A DNA stretch of 64,000 nucleotides, taken from Streptomyces seoulensis. GTDB taxonomy: Bacteria > Actinomycetota > Actinomycetes > Streptomycetales > Streptomycetaceae. The stretch is from the NCBI GenBank assembly GCA_013364255.1, contig CP054936.1, positions 4,928,853-4,992,852 of the forward strand, written 5' to 3'. Each line of letters opens with the position of its first letter. Position 1 is the stretch's first letter. Positions 41,557 through 51,220 of this stretch are shown piece after piece. The notes under the pieces are model-generated. The model was given only the letters and a program-made list of their open reading frames with translations, was not told the DNA's origin and searched no databases. The position numbers and the translations under genes are program-made.

Positions 41557-42222
41557 CTACAACTCGGGCGCGCTCACACCCGTACGAGTGAGGGCGTCCA
41601 CGGCGGCGTCCACCACGGCCTCCACGTCCGGCACCCAGGGCGCGGCGGAGCCGGGCAGCGGGGCGCGCTCCCAGCGGATCGGTCCGGCGCCGGTCTCGGA
41701 CGGCGGCAGGGCGAGGTAGCCGCCCGCGCCGTGGAAGCGCAGCGAGCCGGGCACGAAGTCCTTGGCGTAGAGGAGTTCGCCGAGCTGCTCCATGGAGTAC
41801 GGCTTGACGAGGATCGCCCAGCGCGTGGGCGAGGCGACGACCGGGCCGAGCCGCATGCCGGCGCGGTCGAGGGCGGCCAGGGCACGGGCGGCGGCCAGCG
41901 CGGGCAGGCTCACCGCGCAGGGCGCCGTGCCGCCGGTGGCCAGCACGATCGGCGCGGTGGGCCGGTTGGACCACCACCAGCGCACCATCCGGGCGTCCGT
42001 GGTGGCCGCGAGGAGCCCCGGGTCGAAGGGGTGGGCGCCGGGCACCGTGCATTCCGCGTCGGGGCAGCCGCACCGGCCCGGCCGCCGTGGGTCCGGGGCC
42101 ACGCCCGGCACCACCGGCCACTGCCACCGGGTCGCGAAGGTCAGGGCCGCGCTGATCGGCTCGGTCCCGTCCGTACCGCGCCGGGACAGGAGCCTGCGTC
42201 GCCTTCCGGGGATCTCGCGCAT
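41557..42222 (-). CDS. Primase/polymerase-domain protein (chromosomal)
   Basis: Protein of 221 residues with a truncated-looking prim-pol domain: SAALTFATRWQWPVVPGV at the start, a metal-binding CGCPDAECTVPGAHPFD, and FHGAGGYLALPPSETG near the end, features shared with the other prim-pol proteins in this window. The usual catalytic Asp pair is not evident, so polymerase activity is doubtful. AAAGGA lies before ATG 42222. Conserved Streptomyces proteins of this kind may be regulators. It is not part of the AICE. Confidence 0.75.
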   Translation of the reverse strand: MREIPGRRRRLLSRRGTDGTEPISAALTFATRWQWPVVPGVAPDPRRPGRCGCPDAECTVPGAHPFDPGLLAATTDARMVRWWWSNRPTAPIVLATGGTAPCAVSLPALAAARALAALDRAGMRLGPVVASPTRWAILVKPYSMEQLGELLYAKDFVPGSLRFHGAGGYLALPPSETGAGPIRWERAPLPGSAAPWVPDVEAVVDAAVDALTRTGVSAPEL

Positions 42223-42723
42223 GAGCGCTCGTCCTTTCCGTTGCACCGCTCGCAACACCGTGGTCACATCACACCATGTGTAGATCACTTCACTGTGCGT
42301 ACCTGATGGCGCATCACACCCCTGCCTGCGGGCACGGGGACCCCCTATGGGCCGAGCATCGGCTGCTTCCGCGGCAGCCCGCCCGTACTGCGGTTTCCGA
42401 GGGTACGGGCGTGGCGTGGGGTGGCGGAGCCTGGCGGTTCGCCGTCGCGCGTTCTGCTCTCCGCCGCCGTCACGCGAAGATGGGGCACGGTCGTCGGTGG
42501 ATAGGACGCCCGGGTCCGTCGCCGGGTTCCGGGTGGCTGCCAACCACCCCCGGCCTTCTCCGAGTAGGTACCCATCACGACCGCTGTGACGCTCTGTGGA
42601 GCAAACCCAGTCGACCGCAATAGGCCGTTACCCGAGGCAGTTTCAAGCCAACTTCGTTGTGGCGCAAGAGGTTCGAAGGAAGATCCGGCACCGCACGCTG
42701 ACACCAGGAATCCCAGCAGGACA
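42223..42723. other. Long divergent intergenic region
   Basis: About 500 bp between the primase-domain gene (minus) and the phosphatase gene (plus). A short palindrome TGATG-GCG-CATCA is seen at 42303-42315. The phosphatase frame stays open upstream of its chosen start, so part of this stretch could be coding if a GTG or ATG further left is used. Nothing else is recognised. Confidence 0.45.
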
Positions 42724-44271
42724 ATGCTGGACATCCCCTCACGAGTGCGTGTACATGTGGAGACACTGCCGGCCGTGCAGAATGACATGGGGGTTTGCGA
42801 TGCTTTTGAGCAGTACGCACCGGTCGGAAAGCCGGACGCCATGAACGCCCCGCACCCCGCGAAAGTGGCCGGAATCGATTCAACGGTCCCCGCACCGGCA
42901 CACACTGTCGCGCCCGTTCCCACGGCGTCGGGCGCAGCTCAGGCGGCCGCGGCGCACCCCGCCGCCGGGCCGCACCACCCGCATCCGCCGGGCACCCTCC
43001 TCCAGGACCGGCTCGCGGGCTGGGTCTCCGACCTGACCACCCTGCACGAGCTGACCGAGCGCCTGGCCCGCACCAACGCCCTGGACACCGCCCTGACGGA
43101 ACTGCTGCGCGCCGGCGCCGCCCTGGTGGGCGCCCGGCGCGGACTCGTCGTGCTGGAACCCGACGACGGCCTCGGGCCCGACACCACCGTCGGACTGGGC
43201 CTGGCCCGCGCCGACCTCGGGCACATCGAGACCGTGCCGCGCGGCGCCATGCCCTACGGCGCGCTCCTGGACACCGCCGCCGGACTGCCCGGCGGCGCCG
43301 GCGAGGTCGTCCGCCCCGACCTGTTCGCCGAGGAGGGCCTCGACGCCCGCCACCGCGAGGTCGCCGCCCGGCTCGGCTACGCCGCCGGCTACGCGCTGCC
43401 CCTGTCCACCGAGGCGGCCGGCCGTCTCGGCGCCGCCGGCTGGCTCTACGACGAGCCCGCCGAGCCGACCGAGCGGCAGCGCCACCTCGCCGGCCTCTAC
43501 GTCCGCTTCGCCACCGAGCACCTGGCCCGCCTGCTGGAGGGCGAACGCACGCGCGCGTGCATGGCGACGGTCTACGAGGAACTGCTGCCCTCCCGGCTGC
43601 CCCGCGTCCCCGGCGTCCAGCTCGCCGCCCGGCACCGCACCGGTCCGCGCGGCGGCGGCGACTGGTACGACGCGCTGCCCCTGCCCGACGCCGCGCTCGG
43701 CCTCGCGGTCGGCTCGGTCACCGGCGCCGGGCCCGGCGCCGTCGCCGCGATGGGCCGGCTGCGGGCCTCGCTCAGGGCGTACGCGGTGATGGAGGGCGAG
43801 GACCCGGTCGCCGTCCTGTCCGACCTGGAACTGCTGCTGCGGCTGACCGAACCGGCCCGCTGCGCCACCGCCCTGTTCGCCTACTGCGAGCCCGCGCTGC
43901 GCCGGATCACCCTGGCCGGCGCCGGCCACAGCCCGCCCCTGCTGGTGGGCGAGCGGCGCACCGAGTACGTGGAGACCTCCGTGTCCGCGCCGCTCGGCAT
44001 GCTCTCCTGCTGGGAGGCGCCGAGCGTGGAGTTCGAGGTGGCGGCGGGCGAGACGGTGCTGCTCTACACCGACGGGCTGCTGCACCGCACCGGCGACTCC
44101 GTCGACCGCGCCTTCGCCCGGCTGCACGCCGCGGCGGCGGCCGTACCGCGCGCGCTGCGCCACGATCCCGGCGCGATCGCCGACCACGTGCTGCGCACGG
44201 TGCTGCCGGACGACCTGGACGCCACCGACGGCGTGGAGGACGTGGCGCTGCTGGCGGCGCGCTTCGAGTAG
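42724..44271 (+). CDS. PP2C/SpoIIE-type phosphatase with GAF domain
   Basis: Protein Ser/Thr phosphatase of 515 residues of the PPM/SpoIIE class, which usually reactivates an anti-anti-sigma factor. After a variable N-terminus (about 1-95) comes a GAF-like domain (about 95-275: LTERLARTNALDTALTELL to LYVRFATEHLARLL) and a catalytic domain (about 285-515) with GGDWYDALPL, FAYCEPALRRITLAGAGHSPPLL and LLYTDGLLHRT, whose Asp residues bind metal. ATG 42724 has only a weak AGGA site. Two RsbW-like kinases lie within 5 kb on either side and may be functional partners. Confidence 0.88.
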   Translation: MLDIPSRVRVHVETLPAVQNDMGVCDAFEQYAPVGKPDAMNAPHPAKVAGIDSTVPAPAHTVAPVPTASGAAQAAAAHPAAGPHHPHPPGTLLQDRLAGWVSDLTTLHELTERLARTNALDTALTELLRAGAALVGARRGLVVLEPDDGLGPDTTVGLGLARADLGHIETVPRGAMPYGALLDTAAGLPGGAGEVVRPDLFAEEGLDARHREVAARLGYAAGYALPLSTEAAGRLGAAGWLYDEPAEPTERQRHLAGLYVRFATEHLARLLEGERTRACMATVYEELLPSRLPRVPGVQLAARHRTGPRGGGDWYDALPLPDAALGLAVGSVTGAGPGAVAAMGRLRASLRAYAVMEGEDPVAVLSDLELLLRLTEPARCATALFAYCEPALRRITLAGAGHSPPLLVGERRTEYVETSVSAPLGMLSCWEAPSVEFEVAAGETVLLYTDGLLHRTGDSVDRAFARLHAAAAAVPRALRHDPGAIADHVLRTVLPDDLDATDGVEDVALLAARFE

Positions 44272-44406
44272 GGGCGCGCTTCGAAGAGGGGAGGGCGCCG
44301 CGCCCGGGTCCGCCGGGTCCGCCGGTAACAGGCACTACCACCGGTGACCCCCTTCCGTACGCCCGTACGATGGGGGAGGTTCAGTGCCGTACCAAGGAGG
44401 AACACC

Positions 44407-45873
44407 GTGGCGGAGGAGCTCCCGGAGACCCCGGAAACCCTGGCGTCTGCCGAAGAAGAACCCATCAAGCAGCGCAAGAACGGGCTGTACCCGGGCGTGT
44501 CCGACGAGCTCGCCGAGAACATGAAGTCCGGCTGGGCCGACACCGAGCTGCACGGCCTCGCGCCGGTGGCGCAGGCGGAGCACACCGCCCGCCGCCGCGC
44601 CGCGCTGTCCGCGCGCTTCCCCGGCGAGCGCCTGGTGATCCCGGCGGGCAACCTGAAGACCCGCTCCAACGACACCGAGTACGCCTTCCGGGCGTCGGTG
44701 GAGTACACGTACCTCACCGGCGACCAGACCGAGGACGGCGTCCTGGTGCTGGAGCCGACCGCCGACGGCCACCGGGCGACGGTCTACCTCCTGCCCCGCT
44801 CCGACCGGGAGAACGGCGAGTTCTGGCTCTCCGGCCAGGGCGAGCTGTGGGTCGGCCGCCGCCACTCCCTGACCGAGGCCGAACAGCTGTACGGCATCCC
44901 GGCCTCCGACGTGCGCGAGCTGCCGGAGAGGCTGCGCGAGGCCACCGGCCCGGTGCGCGTCGTGCGCGGCCACGACGGCGGCATCGAGACGGCCCTCACC
45001 GACAAGGTGACCGCCGAGCGCGACGAGGAGCTGCGCGTCTTCCTCTCCGAGGCCCGCCTGGTCAAGGACGCCTTCGAGGTCGGCGAACTCCAGAAGGCCG
45101 TCGACTCCACCGTGCGCGGCTTCGAGGACGTGGTGAAGGTCCTCGACAAGGCCGAGGCCACCGGCGAGCGCTACGTCGAGGGCACCTTCTTCCTGCGCGC
45201 GCGGGTGGAGGGCAACGACGTCGGCTACGGCACCATCGCCGCGGCCGGCCCGCACGCCTGCACGCTGCACTGGGTGCGCAACGACGGCCCGGTCCGCTCC
45301 GGCGACCTGCTCCTGCTGGACGCCGGCGTGGAGACGCACAGCCTCTACACCGCCGACATCACGCGCACGCTGCCGGTCAACGGCGCCTACAGCGACATCC
45401 AGCGCAAGATCTACGACGCCGTGTACGAGGCCCAGGAGGCCGGCATCGCCGCGGTGCGGCCCGGCGCCAAGTACCGCGACTTCCACGACGCCGCGCAGCG
45501 CGTGCTGACCGCGAAGCTCGTCGAGTGGGGCCTGGTCGAGGGCCCGGTGGAGCGGGTGCTGGAGCTGGGCCTCCAGCGCCGCTGGACGCTGCACGGCACC
45601 GGTCACATGCTCGGCCTGGACGTGCACGACTGCGCCGCCGCGCGCACCGAGACGTACGTGGACGGCACGCTGGAGCCGGGCATGGTCCTCACCGTCGAGC
45701 CGGGCCTGTACTTCCAGGCCGACGACCTGACCGTCCCGGCGGAGTACCGCGGCATCGGCGTCCGCATCGAGGACGACATCCTCGTCACCGAGGACGGGAA
45801 CCGTAACCTCTCGGCGGGGCTGCCGCGCCGCTCCGACGAGGTCGAGGCCTGGATGGCGCGGCTCAAGGGCTGA
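44407..45873 (+). CDS. pepP: Xaa-Pro aminopeptidase
   Basis: Cytosolic M24 metallopeptidase of 488 residues that removes N-terminal residues preceding proline. The N-terminal creatinase-like domain (about 60-200) is followed by the pita-bread domain with all five metal ligands: Asp in LLLLDAGVE, Asp in TADITRT, His in HGTGHMLGLDVHD, Glu in LTVEPGLY and Glu in VRIEDD. GTG 44407 has GGAGG 6 nt upstream. Monocistronic. Confidence 0.95.
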   Translation: MAEELPETPETLASAEEEPIKQRKNGLYPGVSDELAENMKSGWADTELHGLAPVAQAEHTARRRAALSARFPGERLVIPAGNLKTRSNDTEYAFRASVEYTYLTGDQTEDGVLVLEPTADGHRATVYLLPRSDRENGEFWLSGQGELWVGRRHSLTEAEQLYGIPASDVRELPERLREATGPVRVVRGHDGGIETALTDKVTAERDEELRVFLSEARLVKDAFEVGELQKAVDSTVRGFEDVVKVLDKAEATGERYVEGTFFLRARVEGNDVGYGTIAAAGPHACTLHWVRNDGPVRSGDLLLLDAGVETHSLYTADITRTLPVNGAYSDIQRKIYDAVYEAQEAGIAAVRPGAKYRDFHDAAQRVLTAKLVEWGLVEGPVERVLELGLQRRWTLHGTGHMLGLDVHDCAAARTETYVDGTLEPGMVLTVEPGLYFQADDLTVPAEYRGIGVRIEDDILVTEDGNRNLSAGLPRRSDEVEAWMARLKG

Positions 45874-45939
45874 TTCGAGGGCGACGGCCGGACACCCGCG
45901 CGGTGTCCGGCCGTTCACGTGCCCAGGGGGAGGGGTTTC

Positions 45940-47310
45940 GTGGACGTGGACGACTTCTGGTCCGGCTTCGGGGTGGACCTGCACCTGGAACCGGACGCGG
46001 CGGCGGGCCGCCGGGCGGGGCTGGAGAAGGCCATCCGGGACGCGGTGCGCGACGGACGGCTGGCGCCGGGGGCCCGGCTGCCGGCCACCCGGCGGCTGGC
46101 CGGCGAACTCGGCATCTCGCGGGGCACCGCGAAGGCCGCCTACGACCAGCTGGTCGCCGAGGGGTACCTGACCGCCCGGCAGGGCTCGGGGACCCGGGTC
46201 GCCGAGCTGCCCGCCGTCCCGGCCGAGGAGCCGGACGCGACGGCACGCGCCCGTGCGCCCCGCTTCGACCTGCGGCCGGGCAGTCCGGACGTCGGCGCGT
46301 TCCCGGCGGCCGCCTGGCTGCGGGCGCTGCGCCGCGCCATCGCCACCGCGCCCTCGCTGGCGTACGACTACGGCGATCCGCGCGGCCGGATCGAGCTGCG
46401 CACCGCCCTGTCGGGCTACCTGGGGCGGGCGCGCGGGGTGATCGCGCCGCCGGAGCGGATCGTGATCACCTCCGGGTACGTGCAGGGCCTCGCGCTGCTG
46501 ACCCGGGTGCTGGAGGGCGGCGCCGTCGCCATGGAGGACCCCGGGCTGCCGTTCCACCGCGAGGTGGTGCGGCGCGCCGGCGGCCGGGTGACGCCGGTGC
46601 GGGTCGACGCGCGCGGGGTCCGGGTGCGGGACCTCGGGGAGGAGAGGGCCGTCGTCGTCACACCGGCCCACCAGTACCCGACCGGGGTGACCCTGCACCC
46701 CGAGCGGCGGCGGGCGCTCACCGACTGGGCACGCGCGGGCGGCGCGCTGATCGTCGAGGACGACTACGACGGCGAGTTCCGCTACGACCGCCAGCCCGTC
46801 GGCGCGCTCCAGGGCATGGCGCCGGGGCAGGTCGCCTATCTCGGCACCGCCTCCAAGACGCTCGGTCCGGCGCTGCGGCTGGGCTGGATGGTGCTGCCGC
46901 CGCATCTGGTGGACGCGGTCGCCGACGCCAAGCTGCACAGCGATCACCACACCGAGTCCATCGGCCAGCTGGCGCTCGCCGAGCTGATCGACAGCCACGC
47001 CTACGACCGGCACGTGCGCGCGTGCCGGCTGCGCTACCGGCGGCGCCGCGACCGGCTCCTGGACCTGCTGGGCTCCCGGCGGGTGCGCGGGATCGCCGCC
47101 GGGCTGCACGCCCTGGTCGACGTGCCCGACGAGGCCGAGGTGCTGGCCCGCGCGGAGGCGGAGAGCCTGGCCCTGGGCCGTCTCGCCGACCACTGGCACA
47201 CCCCGCGCGAGTCCCGCCCCCAGGGCCTGATCGTCGGCTACGGCACCCCTCGGGAGCGGCTGTACCCGGACGCGCTGGAGGTGCTGGCGAAGGTGCTGGA
47301 CGGGGGGTGA
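45940..47310 (+). CDS. MocR-family regulator (GntR HTH plus aminotransferase fold)
   Basis: PLP-dependent transcription factor of 456 residues. GntR-type winged helix at about 20-90 (GLEKAIRDAVRDGRLAPG, LAGELGISRGTAKAAYDQLVAEG), then a fold-type I aminotransferase domain with HQYPTGVTL, VEDDYDGEFRYD and the PLP lysine in LGTASKTLGPALRLGWM. MocR proteins often control vitamin B6 or amino-acid genes (PdxR), but no pdx gene is adjacent, so the target is unknown. GTG 45940 has a GGGGGAGGGG site 5 nt upstream. Confidence 0.92.
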   Translation: MDVDDFWSGFGVDLHLEPDAAAGRRAGLEKAIRDAVRDGRLAPGARLPATRRLAGELGISRGTAKAAYDQLVAEGYLTARQGSGTRVAELPAVPAEEPDATARARAPRFDLRPGSPDVGAFPAAAWLRALRRAIATAPSLAYDYGDPRGRIELRTALSGYLGRARGVIAPPERIVITSGYVQGLALLTRVLEGGAVAMEDPGLPFHREVVRRAGGRVTPVRVDARGVRVRDLGEERAVVVTPAHQYPTGVTLHPERRRALTDWARAGGALIVEDDYDGEFRYDRQPVGALQGMAPGQVAYLGTASKTLGPALRLGWMVLPPHLVDAVADAKLHSDHHTESIGQLALAELIDSHAYDRHVRACRLRYRRRRDRLLDLLGSRRVRGIAAGLHALVDVPDEAEVLARAEAESLALGRLADHWHTPRESRPQGLIVGYGTPRERLYPDALEVLAKVLDGG

Positions 47311-47335
47311 GGGGGCGCGGGCGGCCGACGGGCGT

Positions 47336-47412
47336 GTGCCCTGCGGGGCGTGCGCCGTGCGGGGCGTGCGCCGTGCGGGGCATGTGCCCTGCGGGGCGTA
47401 CGCCGTGCGGGC
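47336..47412. repeat. GC-rich tandem repeat GCGGGGCGTGCGCCGT
   Basis: Five degenerate units of about 15-18 bp with the core TGCGGGGCRTGYGCC directly after the MocR gene, between it and the convergent RsbW-like gene. Open in frame as repeating Cys/Gly/Arg peptides, which are not credited as coding. Confidence 0.75.
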
Positions 47413-47439
47413 GCCCGTCGAAGGCGCGCGCGCCGGGGC

Positions 47440-47886
47440 CTACACCGCCATCAGCGGAGCGCCCTCGCGCCACTTGAGGATCTTGTCGAAGCTCACCACC
47501 GCGCCGCCCCGGCCCGGCTTGTTGGCGAAGTGGACGTGGTCGGCGAGTTCCCGGATGAGGCACAGGCCGCGGCCGTGCTCGGCGTCGGCGTGCGCGGCGC
47601 GGGCCTGCGCGCGGCGCGTGCCGGCCGGGAAGCCGGTCCCCGCGTCGGCCACCTCGATCCGGCACTTCTCCCCGTCGAGGTAGGCGGTGACGCGGTAGGC
47701 CTCGGAGCAGTCGCCGCCACCGCCGTGCTCGACGGCGTTCGCGCAGGCCTCGCTCAGGGCGACGCAGAGGTCGAAGGAGATGTCGGGGTCGACGCCCGCG
47801 GTCTCCATGGCGCCCAGCAGGAGCCGCCTGGCCAGCGGCACACTCGCAGCGTCACGCCGCAGATGGAGTGACCACCAGATGCTCAT
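47440..47886 (-). CDS. RsbW-like anti-sigma kinase domain protein
   Basis: Protein of 148 residues consisting of one HATPase_c domain: N box ALSEACANAVEHGGGG, G1 box EVADAGTGFP and G2 box HGRGLCLIRELAD, the spacing of RsbW/SpoIIAB switch kinases. ATG 47886 has GGAGG/TGGAG upstream; the open frame to 48081 is not used. Conserved tail FDKILKWREGAP is common in Streptomyces paralogues. Partner proteins are not adjacent. Confidence 0.9.
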   Translation of the reverse strand: MSIWWSLHLRRDAASVPLARRLLLGAMETAGVDPDISFDLCVALSEACANAVEHGGGGDCSEAYRVTAYLDGEKCRIEVADAGTGFPAGTRRAQARAAHADAEHGRGLCLIRELADHVHFANKPGRGGAVVSFDKILKWREGAPLMAV

Positions 47887-48134
47887 GCTCTCCAGCCTCC
47901 CGGCCGCGGCTCGACATACCGTTACGTATTGCCCGGTGCACCCGAACGTAAGCACCGCGTTCGCACCCGGCCGCCCGATCGGCGGATGTGGGCGAAACGG
48001 AACCGGTGTATGCCCGATGGCCACCGGACGAATGGCGGACGGCCGCCGGACGAAAAGGGGAGGCATCGGTACGTACCTCATTTCGCGGACCTGGCGTACG
48101 GCGCGCGGGGGGTCGGTGGGATGATGGGCCCGCC

Positions 48135-49064
48135 ATGACTGCCCCCCACGCGCGCACGGCCCCGGCCGGACGCGAGCTGCGCCTGCTGCGGGCCGCGGTG
48201 TTCGCCGCGGTCTGCGTCGTGCTGGCCGCGGCCGGGCACACGCTGGCCTCCTGCGCCACGGTCGCGCCGTGGACGCTGGGCGCGGGGTTCCTGGGCATGC
48301 TCGTCCTGGTGGCGCCGCTCGCCGGACGCGCGCGCTCGCTGCCGGGGATCGCGGCGCTGCTCGCGGCGGGCCAGACCGCGCTGCACACGCTGTTCGGGCT
48401 GGGGCAGCACGGCATGGGCGCCGCGAACGGCATGGCCGGCATGAACGGTATGGCCGGCATGAACGGTATGGTGTCCGGCCCGACGGCCGCCGGGTCCGCG
48501 GGAGCGTCGGCTGCGTCGGCTGCGTCGGCGTCCACGGCCGCCCTGGGCCATGCGCACGCGCTGTCCGACGCCACGCTGGTGGAGCGGGCCGCGCACTACG
48601 TCTGCGGCGGCACCGGCGCGGCGATCAGCCCCGCCCGCGCCTACCGCATCCTCGTCGACGCGCACCTGTACGACGGGCCCGCCCCGTCGACCGTGCACCA
48701 CCCGGCGGACGCCCTGTCCACGGGCGGTTCGGCAGCCTCGATGCTGCCGTCCCTGCCCATGCTGCTCGGCCACCTGCTGGCCGCGCTGGCCGCGGGCTGG
48801 CTGCTGCGCCGGGGCGACCTCGCGCTGCTGCGGCTGATCGAGCTGTCGGCGCACGGGGTCGCCGAGGGCGCGCTCATGCGGTCGCTGCGCGGGGCGCTCG
48901 CGCTGGTACGCGCCCTGTGCGCCGGCCTGCCCACGGCGCCCGGGACGGGCCCGCGCTTCGCGCGCACCACCGACTCGGCGCCGCTCACACCCCCCACCAC
49001 CGCACTCCAGCACACGGTGATCCGCCGCGGCCCGCCGGCCGCCGCCCTCGCTCTCGCCGCCTGA
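48135..49064 (+). CDS. Membrane protein with Met-rich motif, copper cluster
   Basis: Integral membrane protein of 309 residues. Three N-terminal hydrophobic segments (about 18-36, 42-60, 68-85) lead to a Met/Gly-rich stretch HGMGAANGMAGMNGMAGMNGM (21 residues; described as GMNGMA repeats), about residues 93-115, then a loop with HAHALSD and a further helix pair (about 195-222). Met and His clusters suit Cu(I) binding outside the membrane. It is first in a same-strand run of six copper-related genes, so copper transport or sensing is inferred. ATG 48135. Confidence 0.75.
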   Translation: MTAPHARTAPAGRELRLLRAAVFAAVCVVLAAAGHTLASCATVAPWTLGAGFLGMLVLVAPLAGRARSLPGIAALLAAGQTALHTLFGLGQHGMGAANGMAGMNGMAGMNGMVSGPTAAGSAGASAASAASASTAALGHAHALSDATLVERAAHYVCGGTGAAISPARAYRILVDAHLYDGPAPSTVHHPADALSTGGSAASMLPSLPMLLGHLLAALAAGWLLRRGDLALLRLIELSAHGVAEGALMRSLRGALALVRALCAGLPTAPGTGPRFARTTDSAPLTPPTTALQHTVIRRGPPAAALALAA

Positions 49065-49246
49065 CGCGACGCGACCAGCACCCCACCGAGGCACCGGACC
49101 CGCCCAGCGGGTTCCGCCCCGGGGAGCGGCCGCCGTCGCGCGGCACGCGCGCGTGCCCGATTCCGGACGGCCGCACCGCCGGCCCGCCCCGCGCACGCGC
49201 ACCTCCCCGATCACCGGAACCCACTCGCATCGGAGTGCACTTCGCC

Positions 49247-49987
49247 ATGAAGACCATCAGCCGCCGGACCTCCCGTCTCGCCACCGTCGGCGCCCTCGCC
49301 GGCACCGCCGTCCTCGCCGTCTCCGTCCCCGCGTTCGCGCACGTCAGCGTGCAGCCGGAGGGCACCGCCGCCAAGGGCGGCTACGCGGTCGTCGACTTCA
49401 AGGTCCCCAACGAGCGCGACAACGCCTCCACGACCAAGCTGGAGGTCAACTTCCCCGCCGACCACCCGCTGGCCTCGGTGATGCCGCAGCCCGTCGACGG
49501 CTGGAAGATCGACGTCACCAAGTCCGCGCTGGCCAAGCCGCTGGAGATGCACGGCAAGAAGATCACCGAGGCGGTCACCAAGGTCACCTGGACCGCCGAG
49601 GGCAAGGGCATCCAGCCGGGCTACTTCCAGAAGTTCCCGCTCTCCCTGGGCGCGCTGCCCGAGGACACCGACCAGCTCGTCTTCAAGGCGCTCCAGACGT
49701 ACTCCAACAAGGAGGTCGTCCGCTGGATCGAGGTCCAGCAGAAGGGCCAGGAGGAGCCCGAGAACCCGGCGCCCACGCTCCAGCTGTCCGCCGCGGCCGA
49801 CGACGACGCCCACGACGCGGCGGCCCCGGCCGCCACCGGCGCCAAGCCCGCCGCCCAGAACACCGCGGCCGCCGACAGCGGCTCCGACACCACCGCCCGC
49901 GTCCTCGGCATCGTGGGCATCGTGATCGGCGCGGCGGGCGTGGCGTACGGCGTGTTCGCCGGACGCCGGCGGACCACCGCCGCCTGA
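49247..49987 (+). CDS. YcnI-family copper-binding membrane protein (DUF1775)
   Basis: Exported protein of 246 residues. The signal peptide ends at AFA-HVSV, leaving His as mature residue 1, which in YcnI binds Cu(II) with a Trp and a carboxylate. The DUF1775 beta-sandwich (about 32-175) includes YAVVDFKVPNERDNASTTKLEVNFP and WIEVQQ; a low-complexity Ala/Asp linker and a C-terminal TM helix (about 222-240) anchor it outside the membrane. Between the Met-rich membrane protein and Sco, consistent with copper capture. Confidence 0.9.
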   Translation: MKTISRRTSRLATVGALAGTAVLAVSVPAFAHVSVQPEGTAAKGGYAVVDFKVPNERDNASTTKLEVNFPADHPLASVMPQPVDGWKIDVTKSALAKPLEMHGKKITEAVTKVTWTAEGKGIQPGYFQKFPLSLGALPEDTDQLVFKALQTYSNKEVVRWIEVQQKGQEEPENPAPTLQLSAAADDDAHDAAAPAATGAKPAAQNTAAADSGSDTTARVLGIVGIVIGAAGVAYGVFAGRRRTTAA

Positions 49988-50077
49988 CCTCGCCCTCCGC
50001 AGCGCGCACCGGGGTCGTGCGACTCTTGCGTACGACCCCGGTGCGCGCCGGATTTCTCACTTCTGGGACATTTCTCT

Positions 50078-50728
50078 ATGCGCAAGAAGACGTACGCCGC
50101 GACGGCGCTGCTCGCCGCCGCCCTGATGGCCCTCTCCGCCTGCGACAGCGACAACGGGGGCGGCAAGGCCGCCACCGTCGTCGCCGAGCAGACCTCGCAG
50201 CGGGCCGCCACCGTTCTCGACCAGCCGTTCGAGAAGCCCGATCTGGTGCTCACCGACACGCACGGCAAGAAGTACGACCTCCGCGAGGAGACCGCGGGCC
50301 GGCCCACGCTGATCTACTTCGGCTACACCCACTGCCCCGACATCTGCCCGCTGACCATGGGCAACATCGCCGTCGCCAAGAAGCGGCTGCCCAAGGCGGA
50401 GCAGGACAAGCTGCGGGTGGTGTTCGTGACCACCGACCCGGCCCGCGACACCCCCGCCGAGCTGGGCAAGTGGCTGGGCGGCATGGACAGCCAGTTCGTC
50501 GGTCTGACCGGCGACTTCGCCACCATCCAGGCCGCGGCGCGCAGCGTCGGCATCGCCATCGAACCGACGAAGAAGGACAAGAACGGCAAGCTCGTCTCCG
50601 TGCACGGCACCCAGGTGGTCGCCTTCTCGCCGAAGACGGACGCCGGTTACGTGGTCTACGGCGAGAGCGCCACCGTCGAGGACTTCACCAAGGACCTGCC
50701 CAAGATCGTCAAGGGACAGAACCCGTGA
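50078..50728 (+). CDS. sco: Sco copper chaperone lipoprotein
   Basis: Lipoprotein of 216 residues with lipobox LSAC (Cys 22) and a thioredoxin-like SCO1/SenC domain. The copper ligands are visible as CPDIC (Cys 86 and 90) and His in SVHGTQVV (about 176). In Streptomyces Sco receives copper for cytochrome c oxidase and for the morphogenesis-linked copper oxidase GlxA. Its stop overlaps the start of the PCuAC gene (GTGA), so they are coupled. Confidence 0.93.
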   Translation: MRKKTYAATALLAAALMALSACDSDNGGGKAATVVAEQTSQRAATVLDQPFEKPDLVLTDTHGKKYDLREETAGRPTLIYFGYTHCPDICPLTMGNIAVAKKRLPKAEQDKLRVVFVTTDPARDTPAELGKWLGGMDSQFVGLTGDFATIQAAARSVGIAIEPTKKDKNGKLVSVHGTQVVAFSPKTDAGYVVYGESATVEDFTKDLPKIVKGQNP

Positions 50729-51207
50729 GGCGCCGGGCGGCGGCCGTGCTCACGGCGGGCGCGCTGGCCGGCACGGCCCTGCTGACCGGGTGCGGCGGCT
50801 CGGCCTCCGCCTCCGGCGACGGGTCCGGCGCGAAGGCCGACCTGTCGGTCACGTCCGCCTACATGCCCCAGCCGGTCTCGGACTCCATGGCGGCCGGCTT
50901 CCTGACGATCGTCAACGAGGGCGGCGCCGCGGATCAGCTGACCTCGGTCACCAGCGACGTGGCCGGCTCCGTCACCGCGCACGAGACCGTCGGCGGCACC
51001 ATGCGGGAGGCCGGCCGGCTCACCGTTCCCGCGCACGGCCGGCTGGTGTTCAAGAGCGGCGGCGACCACCTGATGTTCGACGGCCTGAAGCGCAAGCCCG
51101 TACGGGGCCAGACGGTCTCCGTCGTGCTGCACTTCGCCGCGTCCGGCGAGCTGCGGGTCGAGATGCCGGTGAAGTCGGCCACGTACAACCCCGCGACCGG
51201 CCACTGA
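50725..51207 (+). CDS. ecuC: PCuAC extracellular copper chaperone (ECuC)
   Basis: Lipoprotein of 160 residues (lipobox LLTGC) with the PCuAC/DUF461 fold. The expected copper ligands are present: His in TAHETVGGTM, Met in GTMREAG, and the HxM of GGDHLMFDGLK. It should deliver Cu(I) to Sco encoded just upstream. GTG 50725 overlaps the Sco stop. Matches the ECuC-Sco pair known from S. lividans/S. coelicolor. Confidence 0.9.
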   Translation: MRRRAAAVLTAGALAGTALLTGCGGSASASGDGSGAKADLSVTSAYMPQPVSDSMAAGFLTIVNEGGAADQLTSVTSDVAGSVTAHETVGGTMREAGRLTVPAHGRLVFKSGGDHLMFDGLKRKPVRGQTVSVVLHFAASGELRVEMPVKSATYNPATGH

Positions 51208-51220
51208 GGGAGGGACCACC

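Noticed and set aside
44335..47199. 954-codon minus-strand frame across pepP and the MocR gene
   Set aside because: Antisense shadow; catalytic residues of pepP and MocR are on the plus strand.
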